From Nakamurella sp. A5-74 (GTDB lineage: Bacteria > Actinomycetota > Actinomycetes > Mycobacteriales > Nakamurellaceae): DNA of 64,000 nucleotides. The position numbers and the translations under genes were made by a program. Each line of letters begins with the position of its first letter. The stretch's first letter is position 1. The notes beneath the pieces are model-generated. The model made no database searches, was not told where the DNA came from, and saw nothing but the letters and a program-made list of their open reading frames with translations. This document shows, piece after piece, positions 62,301 through 64,000 of this stretch. The stretch lies in assembly GCF_040438885.1 (NCBI RefSeq), contig NZ_CP159218.1:4092001-4156000 (forward strand), given 5' to 3'.

Positions 62301-62328
62301 GGCAAGTATACTTGCCGAATTGGCAAGT
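62301..62328. promoter_or_regulatory. Operator between the TrxB-like gene and the XRE-cupin regulator
   Basis: GGCAAGTATACTTGCC (62301-62316) is a perfect 16-bp palindrome, followed by a second half-site GGCAAGT at 62322-62328, exactly 21 bp (two helical turns) from the first. It sits 32 bp from the flavoprotein start and 38 bp from the regulator start. This is a strong candidate binding site for the adjacent helix-turn-helix protein. Confidence 0.8.
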
Positions 62329-62353
62329 CCGGTGCGTGACGACGGGAACAGAC

Positions 62354-62917
62354 ATGGTGGCAGAACTCCAGCAGCTCGGCGCTCGACTCAGAGCCGCGCG
62401 CACCGCACGGGGGTGGACGCTCGACGACCTGGCACCGCTCGGCGGCATGTCGGTGAGCACCCTTTCCCGCCTCGAGTCGGGCAAACGTCAGGCCAGCCTG
62501 GAGCTGTTGATACCGCTGACCCGCGCGCTGGGGATCCGGGTCGACGACCTGCTGGTGCCGGCACCGGTCGATCCGCGGGTCTCGCGCCCTTCCTTCCGAC
62601 GACCCGGGATGACGGTGCGCCCGCTGGCACCCGAGGACTCGACCCTGCTCGCCTACGCCATCGACTACGAGCCGGGGGTCCCGTTACCGGAGCCGAACAC
62701 CCACCCCGGTCGCGACTGGGTCTACGTGACAAGCGGAAAGTTGTTGCTGCAGCTCGGATCGCAGGAGCTCGTGCTGGCTCGCGGTGAGGCTGCCGAGTTC
62801 GACACCCTGGTGCCGCATGCCATGGGGGCCGCGGGTGCCCGACCGGCGCGGATCATCTCGATCTTCAACCAGGACGGCGATCGCCTGCACGTCCACTCCC
62901 CCGACGGCGACCACTGA
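62354..62917 (+). CDS. XRE-family regulator with C-terminal cupin domain
   Basis: 187 residues. The XRE helix-turn-helix is at about 8-62 (LGARLRAARTARGWTLDDLA, MSVSTLSRLESGKRQASLELLIPLTRALGI). A cupin sensor domain follows at about 105-185 (VYVTSGKLLLQLGSQELVLARGEAAEFDTLVPHAM) and may bind a small molecule or metal. Such regulators usually control a neighbouring detoxification gene; here the divergent flavoprotein gene shares a palindromic operator with it. The ligand is unknown. Confidence 0.92.
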   Translation: MVAELQQLGARLRAARTARGWTLDDLAPLGGMSVSTLSRLESGKRQASLELLIPLTRALGIRVDDLLVPAPVDPRVSRPSFRRPGMTVRPLAPEDSTLLAYAIDYEPGVPLPEPNTHPGRDWVYVTSGKLLLQLGSQELVLARGEAAEFDTLVPHAMGAAGARPARIISIFNQDGDRLHVHSPDGDH

Positions 62918-62951
62918 AAGGACGCTCACGAGAACCCTTGATCGGCAACGG

Positions 62952-63086
62952 GGTCTCGACTCCTGCGTCGCTCGACCACCGAACCATCTCGACTCCTGCG
63001 TCGCTCGACCACCGAACCATCTCGACTCCTGCGTCGCTCGACCACCGAACCAACTCGACTCCTGCATCGGCCGAGCGCCGACGCAG
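62952..63086. repeat. Family A tandem block (33-bp unit, four copies)
   Basis: Units start at 62955, 62988, 63021 and 63054 with CTCGACTCCTGCGTCGCTCG followed by ACCACCGAACCAT; the last is degenerate. It lies between the XRE-cupin gene and the nadE stop. A 33-bp period keeps an open frame by chance (LDSCVARPPNH), which also appears at 27.1 kb. Confidence 0.9.
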
Positions 63087-63101
63087 CACTCCACCTCCCA
63101 G

Positions 63102-64000
63102 TCAGGGCATCTCGTCCGGAACCCACTCCAGGTCGGATGCCCACACGGCTGCGGTCGAATCCGACGGCGCTCGCCAGTCGCCGCGCGGCGACAGCGAGCC
63201 ACCGGCCGCCACCTTGGGGCCGTTGGGGATGGCGGATCGTTTGAACTGGCTGAAGCCGAAGAACCGCTTCACGAACACCTCGAGCCAGTGCCGGATCTCC
63301 GCCAACGTGTACTGCTGCTTCGAGTCCTCGTCGAACCCCGGCGGCCACTCCCCGGATGACGCGTCGTGCCAGGCGTGCCAGGCCAGGAAGGCGATCTTCG
63401 ACGGCGGGAACCCATACCGCAGGACGTAGTACAGGGTGAAGTCCTGCAGGGCGTAGGGGCCGATGCTCGCCTCGGTGCTCTGCGGCTTCTCACCCTCGCG
63501 CGTCGGCACCAGTTCCGGGGTGATCTCCGTGTCCAGGATCGACCGCAGTACCACACCCGCCTCGTCCGAGAAGAGTTGCTGGGCGATCGCCCACCGGATC
63601 AGGTGCTGGATCAGGGTCTTGGGCACACCTGCGTTCACCGCGTAGTGCGACATCTGGTCACCGACACCGTAGGTGCACCATCCCAGCGCCAATTCGGACA
63701 GATCACCGGTGCCCAGCACGATGCCGCCTCGATTGCCGGCGATGCGGAACAGGTAGTCGGTGCGCAGACCGGCCTGGACGTTCTCGAAGGTGACGTCGTA
63801 CACCGCTTCACCGCCGGCGTACGGATGCCCGATGTCGGCCAGCATCCGCTCTGCCGCCGGTCGGATGTCGATCTCGGCGAACTCGACACCCAGTGCCGCA
63901 CAGAGCTTCTCGGCATTGAGCTTGGTGTGTTCGGTGGTGGCGAAGCCCGGCAGCGTGTAGGCCAGGATGTCGGTGCGTGGTCGGCCGACCCGGTCCATCG
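63102..64000 (-). CDS. nadE: Glutamine-dependent NAD+ synthetase, C-terminal part (runs off the window)
   Basis: 299 residues of the synthetase domain are present; the N-terminal glutaminase half and the ATP-loop lie beyond base 64000. NadE converts deamido-NAD+ to NAD+ with ATP and glutamine. Diagnostic segments: [92 protein letters not shown] and the C-terminal [26 protein letters not shown]. It is read from the right, so the start is outside the window. The stop is followed by the family A block. Confidence 0.95.
   Translation of the reverse strand, partial: MDRVGRPRTDILAYTLPGFATTEHTKLNAEKLCAALGVEFAEIDIRPAAERMLADIGHPYAGGEAVYDVTFENVQAGLRTDYLFRIAGNRGGIVLGTGDLSELALGWCTYGVGDQMSHYAVNAGVPKTLIQHLIRWAIAQQLFSDEAGVVLRSILDTEITPELVPTREGEKPQSTEASIGPYALQDFTLYYVLRYGFPPSKIAFLAWHAWHDASSGEWPPGFDEDSKQQYTLAEIRHWLEVFVKRFFGFSQFKRSAIPNGPKVAAGGSLSPRGDWRAPSDSTAAVWASDLEWVPDEMP

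Noticed and set aside
62952-63086. CRISPR array suggested by 33-bp repeats (also 27074 and 32527)
   Set aside because: Units are directly adjacent without unique spacers, and no cas gene is present; these are tandem repeats.
62784-63359. Repeat protein frame LDSCVARPPNH
   Set aside because: The 33-bp period keeps this frame open by chance; no start codon with a ribosome binding site, and the frame runs antisense into nadE.
1-64000. tRNA or rRNA genes
   Set aside because: I looked for T-loop and acceptor patterns and conserved rRNA blocks on both strands and saw none, although a scan with a dedicated tool would be more reliable.

Overview
The window is a 64 kb stretch of high-GC, densely packed bacterial chromosome. 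Mycothiol synthase (MshD), a GlnR-type orphan regulator, an F420-type LLM oxidoreductase, a DUF3073 protein, a mycothiol-dependent-enzyme family member and many GTG starts all point to an actinomycete (Actinomycetota). From memory, the gene order from about 6.4 to 43.7 kb follows the Mycobacterium tuberculosis Rv0803-Rv0823 region in reverse: dus, LCP protein, phoU, pstB, mshD, glnR, lmeA, nitrobindin, pabC, ygfZ-like, DUF3073, purM, purF, sterol-carrier-like protein, purL. That supports several assignments. The species cannot be fixed from the sequence. No rRNA, tRNA, insertion sequence, prophage or CRISPR array was seen.

Layout. 0-5.3 kb: secreted surface protein with a decayed paralogue remnant, inositol-phosphatase-family enzyme, large secreted amidase. 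5.3-13.5 kb: LLM oxidoreductase, dihydrouridine synthase with an overlapping membrane protein, LytR-CpsA-Psr ligase, PhoU, S10 peptidase. 13.5-19 kb: phosphate uptake operon pstS-pstC-pstA-pstB (minus strand) behind a near-perfect PHO box and ending in a large nested palindrome. 19-24.4 kb: mshD, glnR, alpha/beta hydrolase, lmeA, a 32-residue membrane ORF, nitrobindin, DUF559 nuclease-like gene. 24.4-32.4 kb: pgm, pabC, coaA, ygfZ-like, PLP dehydratase, asparaginase, DUF3073. 32.6-43.7 kb: purM-purF, then purS-purQ-purL-cutC, with small genes between. 43.9-54.2 kb: TetR/phospholipase A2 pair, lipoprotein, acyltransferase, CPBP protease, CAP/FG-GAP secreted protein, MBL hydrolase, cysE-cysK. 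54.7-58.2 kb: two tandem GGDEF proteins. 58.2-64 kb: purC, M3 peptidase, TrxB-like flavoprotein divergent from an XRE-cupin regulator across a palindromic operator, and the C-terminal part of nadE, which runs off the right end.

How the genes work together. Phosphate uptake (pst, phoU) and nitrogen control (glnR) sit side by side, and PHO-box-like direct repeats lie before pstS and phoU. Purine synthesis is spread over three minus-strand groups (purMF, purSQL, purC) with translational overlaps. CysE and CysK form a two-gene cysteine unit that feeds the mycothiol pathway (MshD).

The most striking non-coding signal is an unusual load of repeats. Three dispersed hairpin families (called A, B and C here) and at least six unrelated short tandem arrays occupy nearly every intergenic space, often ending exactly on a stop codon. 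The best leads for something undescribed are the nested palindrome behind pstB, the family B hairpins flanking the DUF559 gene, the leaderless micro-ORF at 22.4 kb, and the GGDEF pair whose members differ in the inhibitory site.
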